Part shown: piece after piece, positions 47,801-58,846 of the stretch | Position numbering within the stretch: the first letter of the stretch is position 1 | Layout: each line of letters starts with the position of its first letter | NCBI GenBank assembly: GCA_033439685.1 | Contig: JAUEDM010000007.1 | Coordinates: forward strand, 2,594,501 to 2,658,500 | Source of the DNA: Apodospora peruviana | Lineage: Eukaryota > Ascomycota > Sordariomycetes > Sordariales > Lasiosphaeriaceae | DNA length: 64,000 nucleotides | Direction: 5' to 3' | The notes under the pieces: generated by a model | What the model was told of the DNA's origin: nothing | Database searches by the model: none | The model's input: only the letters and a program-made list of their open reading frames with translations | Position numbers and translations under genes: made by a program

Positions 47801-48954
47801 AGCGACATGATAGCGTTCATGGCTGATCTACAGCCTTCGTCGCTGGTTTCCCAGGATCGTAGCCAACGGACCCGAGAGTTCCTTCGCAAAGACAGGTCTT
47901 CCTTGACGTTGGCTTTGCAGGGACACCATGATTTCTCGTCGGTGAAGAATGTTGGGATATATTCGTCCGTGGACACGTAGTTGCCCGGCACCTCCCTGAT
48001 TCCGTCGAGACTGTACGGCGGTCCCCTCATCCATACCTCCCACTGTGGAAGACCCCATCCGCAATACGTGTTTATGTACATTACCGGGGCTGGATAGTCC
48101 GTCATCGGCGGTCGTGGGTCTGGCGTAGGGTCCGGAGTTGGGACGAGTCTGGCACGGCCAAATAGCGCCGGAGTCGTGGCCGATGGTTGGGTTGCGCTTG
48201 GTGCTAGCGGAGGACTCGCTGACAGGAGACTAGGTCGTGCGGTGAAAGATGTCTGAATTGTCAAACCAGAGAAAATAGAGATGACACCAGCTTTTGCCCC
48301 CGGCGGATTGACCTGAAGTATCGTGTAATTCTGATCCGGGAGAGCATTGATTTCGTATTCGAGGAATGCAAACAGTCCGGCTATGAGAGCCACGAGGAAG
48401 AGCTGAAACGGCCATAGGAGTGGCACTGGCTTGTAGTTTGGACGAGATCTGGATTCTGGCAACGTCTTCGGATCAACACACTCAGGCCTCTGGTCTTCCG
48501 GCGCAAGCATGTCTGACACCGGCGTCTCTGAGGTTGGCACGAGTTGATCGGTACTCTGAGTTCGAAGCGGCGGCAGTATCATGTTCTCCAACTCGACATC
48601 GCTTTCGAACATCTCCAATCGGGTGCATGTCGGGCTGTCGGGGACAGAAGACGAGTCTGCCGTGGTGCTCTCGGTGCATTCAGTACTCTGGTGTTCAACA
48701 AGCTCGAGGGTTATTGGAACTGGCGCGGAACCAGGAGAGCTCTCGTGCGGACTCGATCCTGACACATCTTCGAAAGTGACGGTCCCACATGAACTAACCG
48801 ACTCCTGGTCATGGTCGCGAAGTGGTTGTGGAGATAGGAACTCGTCGGTGCTTTGAGTCCACGTAACTGGCTGCTGGTGGCAGTCCACCGAGACGTCTTC
48901 AGATGCTCGGTTGAATTCCTCAGTTCTAGGAGACGCAAGCTCTTGGTCTTCCAT
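44839..48954 (-). CDS. DUF3433-type fungal multi-span membrane protein
   Basis: Exons 45519-48954 and 44839-45404 join over a 114-bp GT-AG intron (branch TGACTAAC), giving 4,002 nt, 1,333 aa. The start is the first ATG of the frame (MEDQELASPRTEE). An acidic, disordered cytosolic N-terminus leads to a first span (PFQLFLVALIAGLFAFLEYEI). A large Ser/Thr/Pro-rich region follows (about residues 450-830), including TTE/TEA repeats near 47320. Then come two blocks of spans: LMASLIPVLLATLLSIPMQI, PLPLLVLILSLGSMVLVPL, LVFTTILVLGLGVILFRW; and VTALILTVGLLILILLYENI, ISLAAVLAKFTPILFSGIPF and WTAVAVLSYMVLVLAVSLLS. Motifs typical of DUF3433 include RHSILLSPPL, GCMYYVCDSVMLKDFEGLA and YVFGEGLGVTGTRRVRVD. 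Function is unknown for the whole family; a cell-surface role is inferred from the mucin-like part. Confidence 0.85.
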
Positions 48955-49910
48955 CGAAAACTCAATATCGTAGTCTCGGAGAAGAATAGCTTGGTGTGGT
49001 TTGGGGCGTTTGGTCAATGTGGTCCTACAGGTCGGAGGTCTGGGGCGGATGCCAGGTCTCGACGCACGCAGTTTGACACCACTGGGCCAGCAGAACTGTG
49101 ATTTTCCAGACAAGATTAATATCCAGACAGCGCCTGCCTCCTCTCGTTATCCCATACTCCTGAAACCTGAAAGGCAGGAAGTGACGACGGAAATTTCCAA
49201 GGTAAGCATGCAAAGGATGAGATGCTGAGTGAAATCGGATACAGAACCGAGACAAGCTGGATCGATGAAGCAGGACCCAAGCACAGAGTTCAAACAGTGG
49301 TAAGAACCCGTCGCCGTCATCAGCGTCATCAAAGATGTGAAGGTCTCCCAACTCGGCAGCTGCCCTAACCAGTTTTTGCGGAAGCTTTATGCAGCTGAAA
49401 CCTTGTACAATCGGTTTCCGATGAGAGATAACCTATATATTTTCATATGCACTCTATAGTAACAGGATCCAATACTACCCTGGAGCTTTCAGCGTTACAC
49501 ACATGCATTGCTTTGCCACATTCCGGCGCCTGTAGGACCTTAACACCTCCCCCTTTCAGTGCACAGATTGTACAGAGACTACTGGTTAAATTCATCTTGG
49601 CGCTCGAACCGAAGATCAGGTGCGCATCACAAGGCATGCGCTACCGGTAACTTAATCAGGCAGCAGAAATATCGATCTATATATATGAAGGCATACTGGA
49701 AAAGTGTGAGGTGGGGACCGTTAGGCTGTTTGGTACACTGAAATACTGGGAGATATGTGTACCTAGGTAGGTAGTATGCCTTGCATATACTGACCGCTGT
49801 AATTATGTCTTCTACTCTCCCCATGTCCATCCCTCTACATCCGTCAACCTCCTCCACTTGCTCCGGCTACCAGATTATCAGACCTGCGAGAGCCATGTGC
49901 CACTGGCAAC
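48955..49910. other. Intergenic, upstream of DUF3433 and downstream of the propeller gene
   Basis: The minus frame of the DUF3433 gene is open for about 50 further codons upstream of its first ATG, so an upstream exon is possible. Beyond 49120 only short overlapping frames occur. Nothing else recognised. Confidence 0.3.
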
Positions 49911-51540
49911 TCAAAGAAACGACTCAGCCGTCCGCTTAACCACAAACGCCCCGCGATCCATGGTATTGATCACAATAAACCCGCTCGGCAGGAAAGGGTA
50001 GTGGCTCCACGTGCCCGTGAACGTCACATTTCCACCACCGGGCTCCATGTCGTCCTCGGGGTAGGTGTCAAAGTACGCAACCTCCTTGATACCCTTGCCG
50101 GTGGGGTCAGACGGTACGGATCGCAGATCCAGGACGCTGATGCCCAGCGCGTAGTTGCTCTGGTAGGTGTACCCGTCGCGGACGAACTGGTTATGATCAA
50201 TACCGCGGCGCAGGGCCTTGTAGTGGCCCGTCTGTTTGGGGGATTCGAGCGAGCTGATGTCCCAGATGTAGCTGATCGGATAGCCGTCTTTCGCCAACCC
50301 GGCCTCGTCGACCTCGTCGTACTCGTCGTCTGTGATCAAGAACTGTTGCCACTTGGGGTCGAGGACCCAGCCTTGGTGGGTGTCTGTTGATGATCAGTGA
50401 CTGTGTTGAAAAGTTGGAGGGAGGAGGAACTTACAGCTGGCTCCTTCATAAGTGGTGTTCGAGATGACCTTGATCTTCTGCTTGTCGGTAACATCGAAGC
50501 TGTATCCATCATTAGTCCCCTTTCCCACCTTCTAACAGCCAAGGAGCACTTACATCGTAAGAGAATCCTCATCATACCCATAACACACCTCCTTCCCAAC
50601 ATACTTGGTATCCGGGCCCCTATACACCAAACACTGCACATCATGCACATACCCATCCTCACCCGTACCACCAAGCGTCTTCGGGTTACTTGGATCAGTA
50701 AGATCAAAAAATACAAGTCCGGCCCTGTACGTCCCGTTCCGTGGCGCAAACCCAACAGCAATCCCATAGTTCATCTCCTCATTAGTCGCAACATTATGCG
50801 ACCTGCCGACAGGCAGCCCCTCAGTCCAGTATCCATCCAGATCAGGCTTTTCGTTCTTGAACACTTTTGGACTCTTCGGATCGATCTCCTCCAATTTCTT
50901 GAGATCAAAAATCTGCACGCCGTGGTCAACCGCCTCACTGCCAATCACGATGTAGCTCTTATACCCCTTAATCTCGCGCCACAGCGACGCATTGGCCGTC
51001 GTGTACTGCGGCAGCCGGCCCAGGTAAACCAGCTTTCCGTCCTTGGTCACCTCCGAAAACGACGTGCCGTCGTTTTGGGCTATGGCGACAAATTCGCGGC
51101 CTGAGGTCGGCGACGCCCAGCCCCATGATCCCGCGCCCTGACCGCGGGTGCTGCCCAGCTCGGCGTGGGTCTTGAAGTCGTACAGATCCAAGTTCTTGCA
51201 GCGGAAGGTGTACTTGGGGTTTCCCGGGACGTAGGCGGCTATGCCGTTGGTGCATGCCACCTTGTCCGCTTTCTTAAACTTTGCGTATTGGGTTGAATCG
51301 TACACCCCTTGTTGGTCTAGTTCGGACCATATTTGCTGAGCATGGTGTTAGTGAAAGCGGGTGGGTGAGGGGGTGTGCAATGGGGTTTGTTACGTTTTTG
51401 AGAGCCATGATCTGCTCGTGGCGCACGCCGCTATCGTAGAGCTCGGCCTTGAGCTTCATGTTGACTTTCATTTCCTTTGCTGACGCAAAACCCAGGAGGG
51501 CGAGCGCCGCAAGGGCGAGCTTTGTTGATGGACCCATCAT
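49911..51540 (-). CDS. Secreted propeller-like protein (choice-of-anchor B / fungal 'regulatory P domain' type)
   Basis: Exons 51394-51540, 50554-51335, 50435-50499 and 49911-50383 total 1,467 nt, 488 aa. MMGPSTKLALAALALLGFASA is a clear signal peptide. The mature protein starts with a helix (SGVRHEQIMALKN/QIWSEL), then repeats a strand pattern of LVIVD type: NLDLYDFKTHAELGS, VDHGVQIFDLKKLEEIDP, RAGLVFFDLTDPSNPKTLGG, IFDVTDKQKIKVIS, SYIWDISSLESPKQTGHY, ALGISVLDLRSVPSDP. Such repeats form beta propellers. WGWASPTSGREFVAIAQNDG and YVHDVQCLVYRGPD are typical of the bacterial choice-of-anchor B family and its fungal relatives. No anchor is visible at the C-terminus (KRTAESFL). Extracellular; ligand and function unknown. 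Confidence 0.85.
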
Positions 51541-52791
51541 TTTGACTGCACGATCTCAAAAGCTTAGACGGTCGACGAGCGTGTTGGAGATGAGGCGCCG
51601 TCTCCCAAGCTGCCAAGAGAAAGAAAGATGGGGGAAGAAGGAGGGACGCCTGTAGGGCGGATTAATAGTTTGGGTGAGGTCACTATGTGCAATATCGATG
51701 CTGGCCCCCTTCCCCCGGTTCTTATCAGTCAAATATATCCGCCACCTTGTGCTGTGTTGTATAAACCGGCCCCCACATATGGACTTAAGGATGGAGAATC
51801 TTTGCATGCAGTGTACCTCGCTCGGTATGCGGTGTTTCCAAATCCCATCTCGGTATATAGTATCACCCCCGTCCAATCCGGCAGGTGAGAAGCAAGACCG
51901 TTATGGCCATGCGGCCAAGGATGGCGGCTCCCCGCTCTGCTCTGGTAAACAAGTCTCCGCCTGTTTGTTTGTGCAGGTACAGCATGAACCGTGCAGTGGT
52001 GATACGTGCATCAATGCATGAACCTACCCAGGGTCCGAGGCCAATCCTATCCAGCTATACGCGTGGCCCATGGCGTTCATGCAGAACCACAAACAACTGA
52101 AGAGACAGATATAGATGCCTAGGTAGATGCTGAACAGGCAGCTGTTTCCCCCCTCGGTCTCTATTTACCTGCTTCAGGTTGATCTCGCCATCGCTGTTGG
52201 TGTGTTGGCTTGCGAAATCACAACCTCATCTGGCGACATGAACCAAAAGCGGCAGGTGTTCCTGTAATACTCTATTGACCCATGCTGTGGAATAATAGCC
52301 AAGAGATTCCCATTCGGCAGTGGCAACTCGGCCCCGTCGTATTCCGTGTATAGATTAATTAACCGCCCCAACAGCAGAGGGATAAACACAGTGCAACATA
52401 ACCTCCGGTATTATATCTGAACCATGCATCATCAGCTCGGCACCTGCCCAGTCTTTCCTAGACGCGAGCCGGATGCGGAATGTGAGTTGTCTGCACTTTT
52501 TGATGTTGAACATTGTCAAGAGGAAAAGGAATCGGTTACGCGCGGTTGATTTAGAGTTAAGATGAATGCCACGTGAGACATTTCAAAGGCATTCTAGTGT
52601 TGTCGTCTTGTGGGTGGTGAGTTGCATCAAACCATGTTCCAGATGAGATTCTTGTCCCAATCTATCCAAACAACGAAACAACAAACACACCAGACCAGTT
52701 CCCGTAAAGGCAGCGACACAAACATAATACTCATCATAACCAGACTGAGATCTATGCCATTCTATCCAGAACAAAACCGAAAAAAAGAAAG
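51541..52791. other. Intergenic
   Basis: 1.25 kb between the propeller gene start and the end of the Zn2Cys6 gene, both on the minus strand. No gene supported. The segment next to 51541 should hold the promoter of the propeller gene. Confidence 0.35.
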
Positions 52792-54486
52792 TCAAGGCAC
52801 ATGCATAAACAAAATACTCCTCATCCTAGCATCATCAGGCCTCAACATCCCCTCCTCCGGCAGACCCGCAGCCACAGCCCAACCCATCTCCCTCATAGGC
52901 CACTCAATCCACTCCCTGTGCTCTTGATCAAGAATCTCGTGCGCCCGCTTGATGAGGTGCTCCGCCCAGCCCTGCAACCACCAAGCATTGCTGCTCTCAT
53001 GATGCTTCAACAGAATCCCAAAGTGCGCAAAGATGGCCACGGCCTCTTGAGTCGGCACCTTGAGCAGCGGCACCAGGCTGTCAGACACCTCCCACAACCA
53101 AAGCATCGCGTCGAGCACATCCCTCGGCGGCGGTGCATCAGAGTTGCAGTCTCTGTTTGCCACAAACGCGAGTTCCAGCTCGTCGAGCGCGTGGGTGTAC
53201 GTCGCCATTAGGCTACCCACCTCCTGGTCCTGGTCCTGGTCCTGTTCATGACCTTGTAATGAGGAAGTGATGCGCCGTCGAAGCTCACGTAGCCTGGTGA
53301 TGCTCTCGTTGCTGTATGTTGGCGGCGTCTCGGGTGCATAGCGCGGTGAACCGACTGGCCAATCTGAGAAACTAGTTTCTCTGGTAGGATCAAGCGTGTT
53401 GCTGCTGGCAGCAGACTCGTCGAGCTCGCGGGCGGCAGTCCACCTCCTCATACCATAAGCCAGAAACGGCGCAAGCACAGTCTCGTGCCCCCTGTCGCCG
53501 AGGACATTACTCAACGATTTGGCGCCATTAAGTAGAAAAGTCCAGTCCGGGAAACCGGTTTCACCGATTCCTGAGAAAGTTCCGTCCTCGTCGGCCGCGT
53601 CGTGCAGAGTGCGTCGCGGACTGGCCAGTGCTTTTCTTCTGTCAAGTCTCTCATACCATGCAGTGAGATGGGGGGGGGGGGGGGGGACATTACCGAAATA
53701 TATAGTCAGCATGGAAAACAGAAACAGATTAACCGTGTCGTCTTTCCCAAGGTCCGGTAAACTAATGAAGCGCACCGCGCTCTGCGACGCCTGGCGGTGC
53801 AGCTCGATGCCCTGGGCGGTATAGAAATCCCGCTTCTCCGGGCGGCGGAAGGCTAGATGCAGAGCGCTGACGGCCAGCACGGCGCGCATGATGTAGTCGC
53901 ATTTCAGACCGATCTCGCGGACCACCGTGATGCGCCAGAAGTCGCAGACATCAGCGTCGGCGGCGAGGGTTGAGTACGTGCTGACAGTAAAGTTGTGGAG
54001 GAGCTCGAGCTCGAGGATCGGGAGGCTTGAGTGGAGGGTTTCGCTGTGGTCATCGTGACGGTGTTGTTCTCTTGGAGTTGGTGCTGGTTCTGTAGGTGCG
54101 GTGGAGGTTTGCCAGGGGACTGTAGCACTCAGGGGTGGTTGTTGATGTTCGGTACTTGGGGAAGACACGATGGGCTGGTTACCGGGAGTAGGTGTGTTGG
54201 TGGCAGAAGATCCGCGAGCAAGAGCAGCTTTCTTGATGGACATGAAAGGACACTTGACCCCGTGTGAGATGCAGTTTAGGCATGCCGGATGTCGTTCATC
54301 GCACTTGATCTTCCTGGCCTTGCATGTCGTGCAACCTGTGCGGCTCTTTTTGTTTGGCCGTCGGGGATACCTCACTGCTAATGCTGGGACAGTGGGGGTC
54401 CTGGATGATGGGGACGGGTTCTGTCCAACAGACTCCGTATTGGCTGAGAGGCCCTCCTCGGAAGGGGATGCTGTTGTCTCTGGCAT
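52792..54486 (-). CDS. Zn2Cys6 transcription factor (Upc2-like architecture)
   Basis: A single 564-codon frame from ATG at 54486 (MPETTASPSE); the frame stays open further upstream, but that part has poor composition. Residues 52-79 contain six cysteines spaced C-x2-C-x6-C-x6-C-x2-C-x6-C with RTGCTTCKARKIKCDERHP, a GAL4-type binuclear zinc cluster that binds DNA. After a Pro/Thr/Gln linker the regulatory half begins LELELLHNFTVSTYSTLA and VREIGLKCDYIMRAVLAVSALHLAF, the pattern of Upc2-type sterol-response and related regulators. Its targets are unknown; the adjacent dehydrogenase gene is a candidate by proximity only. A run of 17 G on the plus strand at 53670-53686 encodes a proline stretch and is prone to length error; the frame is intact with 17. 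Confidence 0.85.
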   Translation of the reverse strand: MPETTASPSEEGLSANTESVGQNPSPSSRTPTVPALAVRYPRRPNKKSRTGCTTCKARKIKCDERHPACLNCISHGVKCPFMSIKKAALARGSSATNTPTPGNQPIVSSPSTEHQQPPLSATVPWQTSTAPTEPAPTPREQHRHDDHSETLHSSLPILELELLHNFTVSTYSTLAADADVCDFWRITVVREIGLKCDYIMRAVLAVSALHLAFRRPEKRDFYTAQGIELHRQASQSAVRFISLPDLGKDDTVNLFLFSMLTIYFGNVPPPPPHLTAWYERLDRRKALASPRRTLHDAADEDGTFSGIGETGFPDWTFLLNGAKSLSNVLGDRGHETVLAPFLAYGMRRWTAARELDESAASSNTLDPTRETSFSDWPVGSPRYAPETPPTYSNESITRLRELRRRITSSLQGHEQDQDQDQEVGSLMATYTHALDELELAFVANRDCNSDAPPPRDVLDAMLWLWEVSDSLVPLLKVPTQEAVAIFAHFGILLKHHESSNAWWLQGWAEHLIKRAHEILDQEHREWIEWPMREMGWAVAAGLPEEGMLRPDDARMRSILFMHVP

Positions 54487-55286
54487 CCTCTCCTTCAACT
54501 GCTGTCGGCGATGAGGAATGGCTCTGGACCGTGATAGGCCGAGTTGAGATCGCCGGATTCCGTCAAGTGCCGGGACTAGCGCGAGTGACGTCGAAAGTCT
54601 ATGCGTACCGCCAACGCAGCATAAAGAAGCGCACGGCAATGCTGTAAGGGTTAGGTCTGTTTCAGACTAACGAGTAACGACTCAAGGTCACCTTCAGAGG
54701 ACAGACAACGGCTGGTTGTAGGGTGACGATGTTTTCCCATGAGCGCAGGGAAGTTCGGATAGGAGGGGCGCTATCTCGAATCCGTTTGTTGCCAGATATA
54801 CCCCATCGTGGGGATAGTCGCTTTATACGGGCTTGGCATTGCGCACGGCGCAATAAACGAATCAATGGCGGGACCTTTTGGTTTGCTGCTGTACACCATG
54901 GGGTATATGTATTCGCTTTATGTCAGACCCCTGCTAGTTTGGGAGAGGGTCCGGATCGGGCCGGGGAGTCTGGCAAGGAACCCCCACTGAAGATATCTCA
55001 CGCGAAAGACGCGACAGTAGATGAGAAATTGGAGAGTTTGATTGAAGGAAGTCTCACCGGCCTGGATGATTGAATGAGCAACGACTCATATTCCACAGCT
55101 TGTTGAAATGAGATAGACTCATTAGGCCGGGATGGTGAGATGTCTCAAATGCCCGAGTTCGTACCCAGCTTGTCGCCGGTGATGCTGCCATAATACGCTT
55201 GACAACAACTTAAAATCCTGATCATGATGCGCCTGGCCAACCCCCATAATACCTCCAACCATCTCCATATCCCTCACTGAACAATC
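54487..55286. other. Intergenic
   Basis: 800 bp between the regulator start and the end of the dehydrogenase gene. Short plus-strand frames at 54723-55073 have no motif. Nothing else seen. Confidence 0.3.
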
Positions 55287-56246
55287 TCACTCCCCTTTCA
55301 AATTCTCATCCCTCAGTTTGGCCATCGTATCTTCCAACACCCGATCCTTCACCCAACGAGGCGCGTAGTCCGCAAACAAACTCTGCAGCGCATGCCCCCA
55401 GTACGGCACCACACTTGTCCGCCCACAACCAACCCTCGCAAGAATCGCCCGCGCAACAGTCGACGCATCCGGCTCAAACGTCGTCGGCGGCTTGTCACTA
55501 TGCGACACCCCCGTAACTGTACCAATCCGCATATGCTGCACCGTCAACTCGTTCCGGCCAGCAATATGCGTCTCCATCGCCAAGCCCTTAGCAAACATCA
55601 TCAGGTAAGCCTTGGACGCCCCGTACGCAGCAACAAGCGGCATCCCGCCGTCCGAAAGCGACCCGACCGTGACCACCAGCGCGGGGCCCCCATTCCGGCC
55701 CCCTAGCACAGGAAGTAGCGCATTGATGAGCATGGTCGGGAACGTCGCGTTCAGCGAGATCGTGTCCGTAATGTCCTTGTGGCTGTAGCTGTCAAGTGCC
55801 TTGAAGGCAGTGCCGGGGGGCGTGCCGCCGGCGTTGTTGATCAGCACCGTGAGATGGAGGTCCGATACCCGGGCGACGATGTCGCGGAACATGTCGGGTG
55901 CGGTAATGCAGTGCGTCGCGTCGGCGACGAGTGAGCGGAAGTCGCGCCGCGGGAAGGCGGCCTGCAGATCGCGCTGGACGCGCTCCAGCTTTGGGGGGTT
56001 GCGGCCGTGCAGCACGACGTTGAAGCCGCGCGAGGCGAGCTCATGGCTTAGTGCGCGGCCGATGCCGTCGCTTGCGCCTGTCACGAGGGCCCAGGCGGGC
56101 TGTTTCGAGGCCGTGCTGTGCAGGTAGCGGACGATTTTGGAGGGGCGGAGGAAGGGGAGGGCAAAGTCGATGAGGAAGAGGGTGATGGTGATGGCGGTGA
56201 GGATGCCAAAGACGGTCAAGGTTGTTGCGAAGGGGAGGTTGGCCAT
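55287..56246 (-). CDS. Membrane-anchored short-chain dehydrogenase/reductase (17-beta-HSD / 3-ketoacyl reductase-like)
   Basis: An intronless 319-residue frame. An N-terminal hydrophobic span (TLTVFGILTAITITLFLIDF, residues 9-30) suggests an ER membrane anchor. The Rossmann fold follows: TGASDGIG (56-63) binds NAD(P)H, NNAG at 137-140, a catalytic Ser near 196-198 and Y208-x3-K212 (AAYGASKA). LHGRNPPKL after the second strand, with Arg, favours NADPH. The overall plan matches very-long-chain 3-oxoacyl-CoA reductase and 17-beta-hydroxysteroid dehydrogenase 12-like enzymes, though substrate cannot be told. The usual C-terminal KKxx retrieval signal is absent (ends DENLKGE). Catalytic residues are complete. 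Confidence 0.9.
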   Translation of the reverse strand: MANLPFATTLTVFGILTAITITLFLIDFALPFLRPSKIVRYLHSTASKQPAWALVTGASDGIGRALSHELASRGFNVVLHGRNPPKLERVQRDLQAAFPRRDFRSLVADATHCITAPDMFRDIVARVSDLHLTVLINNAGGTPPGTAFKALDSYSHKDITDTISLNATFPTMLINALLPVLGGRNGGPALVVTVGSLSDGGMPLVAAYGASKAYLMMFAKGLAMETHIAGRNELTVQHMRIGTVTGVSHSDKPPTTFEPDASTVARAILARVGCGRTSVVPYWGHALQSLFADYAPRWVKDRVLEDTMAKLRDENLKGE

Positions 56247-56700
56247 TTCTGGGTTGTCTTGGTGATGAGCGATGAGGGCGTGAAAGGGATGTGTTTTGGA
56301 GAGGGAGATGTTTCAAGTTGCTGACAGCTTTTGGGTTGGAGTTGGAGGTTATCGATAAGACGCTCGGTCAAAGATTGATGAGATCATCGTCCAATTGCCG
56401 AGATGGGCCGTCGAAACGAGGGACGACGGGAAGCTAGGCCGCGAACGGATACAGGCCGGAGCCAGTCAGACAACACACACACTGACACAGTACTCCGTAG
56501 CACCGCGTATATCATGGGAGCACTATCATTAGTCTAACAGCAAGCTCGCATTTGGTTTTAAAAGTAAAAGAGAGAAAAAGGAGATATTTACACAGTCGCG
56601 AGCTATGATTTGAAATTAGGACTTGACATTCGGAGAGGCTGACGGCTTTCCCGCTCCTCTTTCGAAATTTAAATATAAAAACTTGGGAAAAAAAGAGAGA
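56247..56700. other. AT-richer intergenic boundary
   Basis: From about 56520 the sequence becomes AT-rich and purine-rich (aaaagtaaaagagagaaaaagg), marking the boundary between the conserved gene block and the repeat-like right end. No gene seen. Confidence 0.35.
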
Positions 56701-56712
56701 GGTTCGCAGCCG

Positions 56713-56827
56713 CGGCTGGGACTCGATCCCAGATCTTGAATCATTGTCATCAGGCGAATCTCACTCCCCTTAAGGAGGAAACCGAAGCACTTAGAAGTGA
56801 CGTGTTAACCATTACACCATACGCAGA
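56713..56827 (-). other. tRNA-like element A (pol III A and B boxes, long insert)
   Basis: On the minus strand TGGTGTAATGG (56809-56819) is a perfect A box and GATCGAGTC (56720-56728) a perfect B box. The D stem pairs GTGT/ACAC. The T arm is a perfect CTGGG/CCCAG hairpin. An anticodon-type loop CTTCTAA (TCT, Arg) is flanked by GTCA, whose partner TGAC lies beyond an insert of about 40 nt, as if an intron followed the anticodon. The acceptor stem does not pair (5' CTGCGTA, 3' CCGCGGC), so this is not a canonical tRNA. It reads away from the RNase H-like gene at 57187. Probably a tRNA-derived element or pseudogene that may still be transcribed by RNA polymerase III. Confidence 0.55.
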
Positions 56828-57186
56828 TCTGCGAATTGGAAGGCGGGACTGGAAAGCGTCGTCATATGCCCCCCGCCTTCAAGTTGTTGAGTCTCATCCC
56901 AACCTCTGGTCACAGCGGACCATTAAAAGCCTGACCTGGCCCCGAAAGCTCGAGCCGCCATTTGCCCCCTGGAGAACATGAGATGAAATCTGTCGTACCT
57001 CCTCAAAGCCCTTCGGCTGGTCAGGGCTTTTTCTTTTCTCCTTCTGGTCAAAGATGCCCCTCTTTCAAGCATTTTACCTTCTCTGCTTGCCTCCCACGCT
57101 CTAGCAAAGAAGGCATCGCCGCCTCGCTGCGCATAAATTTGTTTTCGCTTCGACACACAACCATAAACGCGGACGATCTCTATGAT

Positions 57187-58846
57187 ATGGCGACATCGAG
57201 AGTGAATTGGGCATCTATGGCTACGGACAGCCACCAGCGCGCCATCGCTACCGCCTCACCCGCTGCAGTCCATCGTTCGACTCCATCAATATCCGCCTTG
57301 CTACATTCTGCGATGCCTCGCTCGATGGTATGCGAACGGGCGGCGGTATAGCCGTCACCTATTACAGCCCATGGTGGCCCCACCCGCCTGGCCAGTCGCC
57401 GCGCCGAAAACTCGTCGAGGTGGCTTATGACATCAAGCCCATGTACACGATGTTGCTGGGCGAAGCCCTTTACCTGCTCATCGACGAGATTACCCAACAA
57501 CTACAAGTCAACTCCGCGGCACTGGTGGGCAGGACCATTCAAGTCCAAATCTTCAACGATAACTTCAAGCTCATCAAATTTCTCGACGGCCGTTCTATGC
57601 CTGAGCCAAAATTTCGCCAACTCATGGAACCGGTTATGATCCTTATCGGACACCTGGCCGCACAGATCCGGTTACTAGCCGTTAATGTCACGCTGGAGTT
57701 CTGCTGGATTCCGGGCCATCGCCATCGCGTGGTGCCGCACAATGGGGCAGACCAGCTATCCAAAAAGGCGCGGCGAGACGGGAGCACCTACTGCAGCTGG
57801 AGGGGGGGCCTGGATGAGAGGCCCTGAGCCGTTCGTGATGAAGGTCCTGGGACAAGCTTTGGCCGAGGCGGCCGTGATGGCTGCCCTTGCACCTGCTCCC
57901 GTTCTGCCTGCTGCTTCAGCTCCAGCTCTGCCTGTTGGTCTTGCTCCCGCTCTGCCTGCTGCTCCAGCTCCAACACTGGCTGATGCTCCTGCACCTCTTA
58001 CCGTGGCATCTGTTGTCGTCGTGGTTGCCACCGCGCCAACGATCCCCGTCGCCAACGCCCCTCCTGCACCACCACAAGCCTCCATCGCCACCCAAGATAG
58101 CTCAACCAGCTACGGGGCCGACGCTACTCTCGCCGTAGCCGAAACCGCGGCTGCAGCCGCGAACACCCCAGCCGCTGCTGTTACCCATACCGTCCCGCAA
58201 GCCGTGGCAGCACTGCACCGTGAGTTCCGCCAGTCTTTATACGACCTCGAAGCTCGGATGGAGCTGGTCCAGACGGCTCTTGAACGACACCGGGAAATTG
58301 AACTCCAGCTGTTATCAGCGGAGGCGCCAGCTGTTATTAACAGAAGGACAGAGCCAGCCCGCAGTGGCCGAGAACACCGTCCCGCCAGCCGTGGCAGCAC
58401 TACGCCGTGCTCGCGCCCAGGCTTTGGAAGACCTCCATGCCCGAGTGCAGTCGGTCCGTGACGCTCTCCAACGACACCGCGGGATTGAGCGCCAGCTGTC
58501 CGCTATTGACCATACCGTCCAACCAGCCGTAGCAGTACTGCGCCGTGAGCGCGCCCAGTCTCTGTACGACCTCGAGGCTCGAACGGATCTGGTCCGGATG
58601 GCTCTCGAACGGCACCGGGTAATTGAGCGACGGCTGTTGTTGGCTGAGGGGCGACAGAACCAGCCCGGAGTGGAAGTGGAAGAGGTTGTCGTTGCTCCCG
58701 TCGACGAACCGGTAACTGTGGACATGGAGGGAAGTGAGGAAGAGATTGACCTGTACGACGATTATGACGAGGGGTTGGAGCAAACGGCTGAAGATCGCCA
58801 AGCCAGGGAGGCGCGGCAGCAGTACCCCAAATGTGCCGTTATGTAA
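57187..58846 (+). pseudogene. RNase H-like gene, copy 1 (frameshifted)
   Basis: Compared with the paralogue at 61529, the coding path changes frame three times. The start MATSRVNWASMATD parallels MTPSRVNGAPVVTD; a shift between about 57255 and 57290 leads into NIRLATFCDASLD; a second occurs at the G7 run 57802-57808 before AWMRGPEPFV; a third lies near 58310-58350. All RNase H catalytic positions are present: FCDASL (Asp), LGEAL (Glu), IFNDN (Asp), WIPGHRH (His) and GADQLSK (Asp). After this come an Ala/Pro-rich tract and three copies of a 45-residue coiled-coil module (T-V-x-P/Q-AVA-L-R, then L-E-A-R...LERHR.IE.QLL), then an acidic tail ending CAVM and TAA. The domain would cut RNA in RNA:DNA hybrids. 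No reverse transcriptase is adjacent. Breaks may be decay or homopolymer errors. Confidence 0.7.

Noticed and set aside
53670..53686. Poly-G run as an intron or break in the Zn2Cys6 gene
   Set aside because: A GTAATG donor and a possible acceptor exist, but removing the 55-bp interval shifts frame while reading through keeps it.
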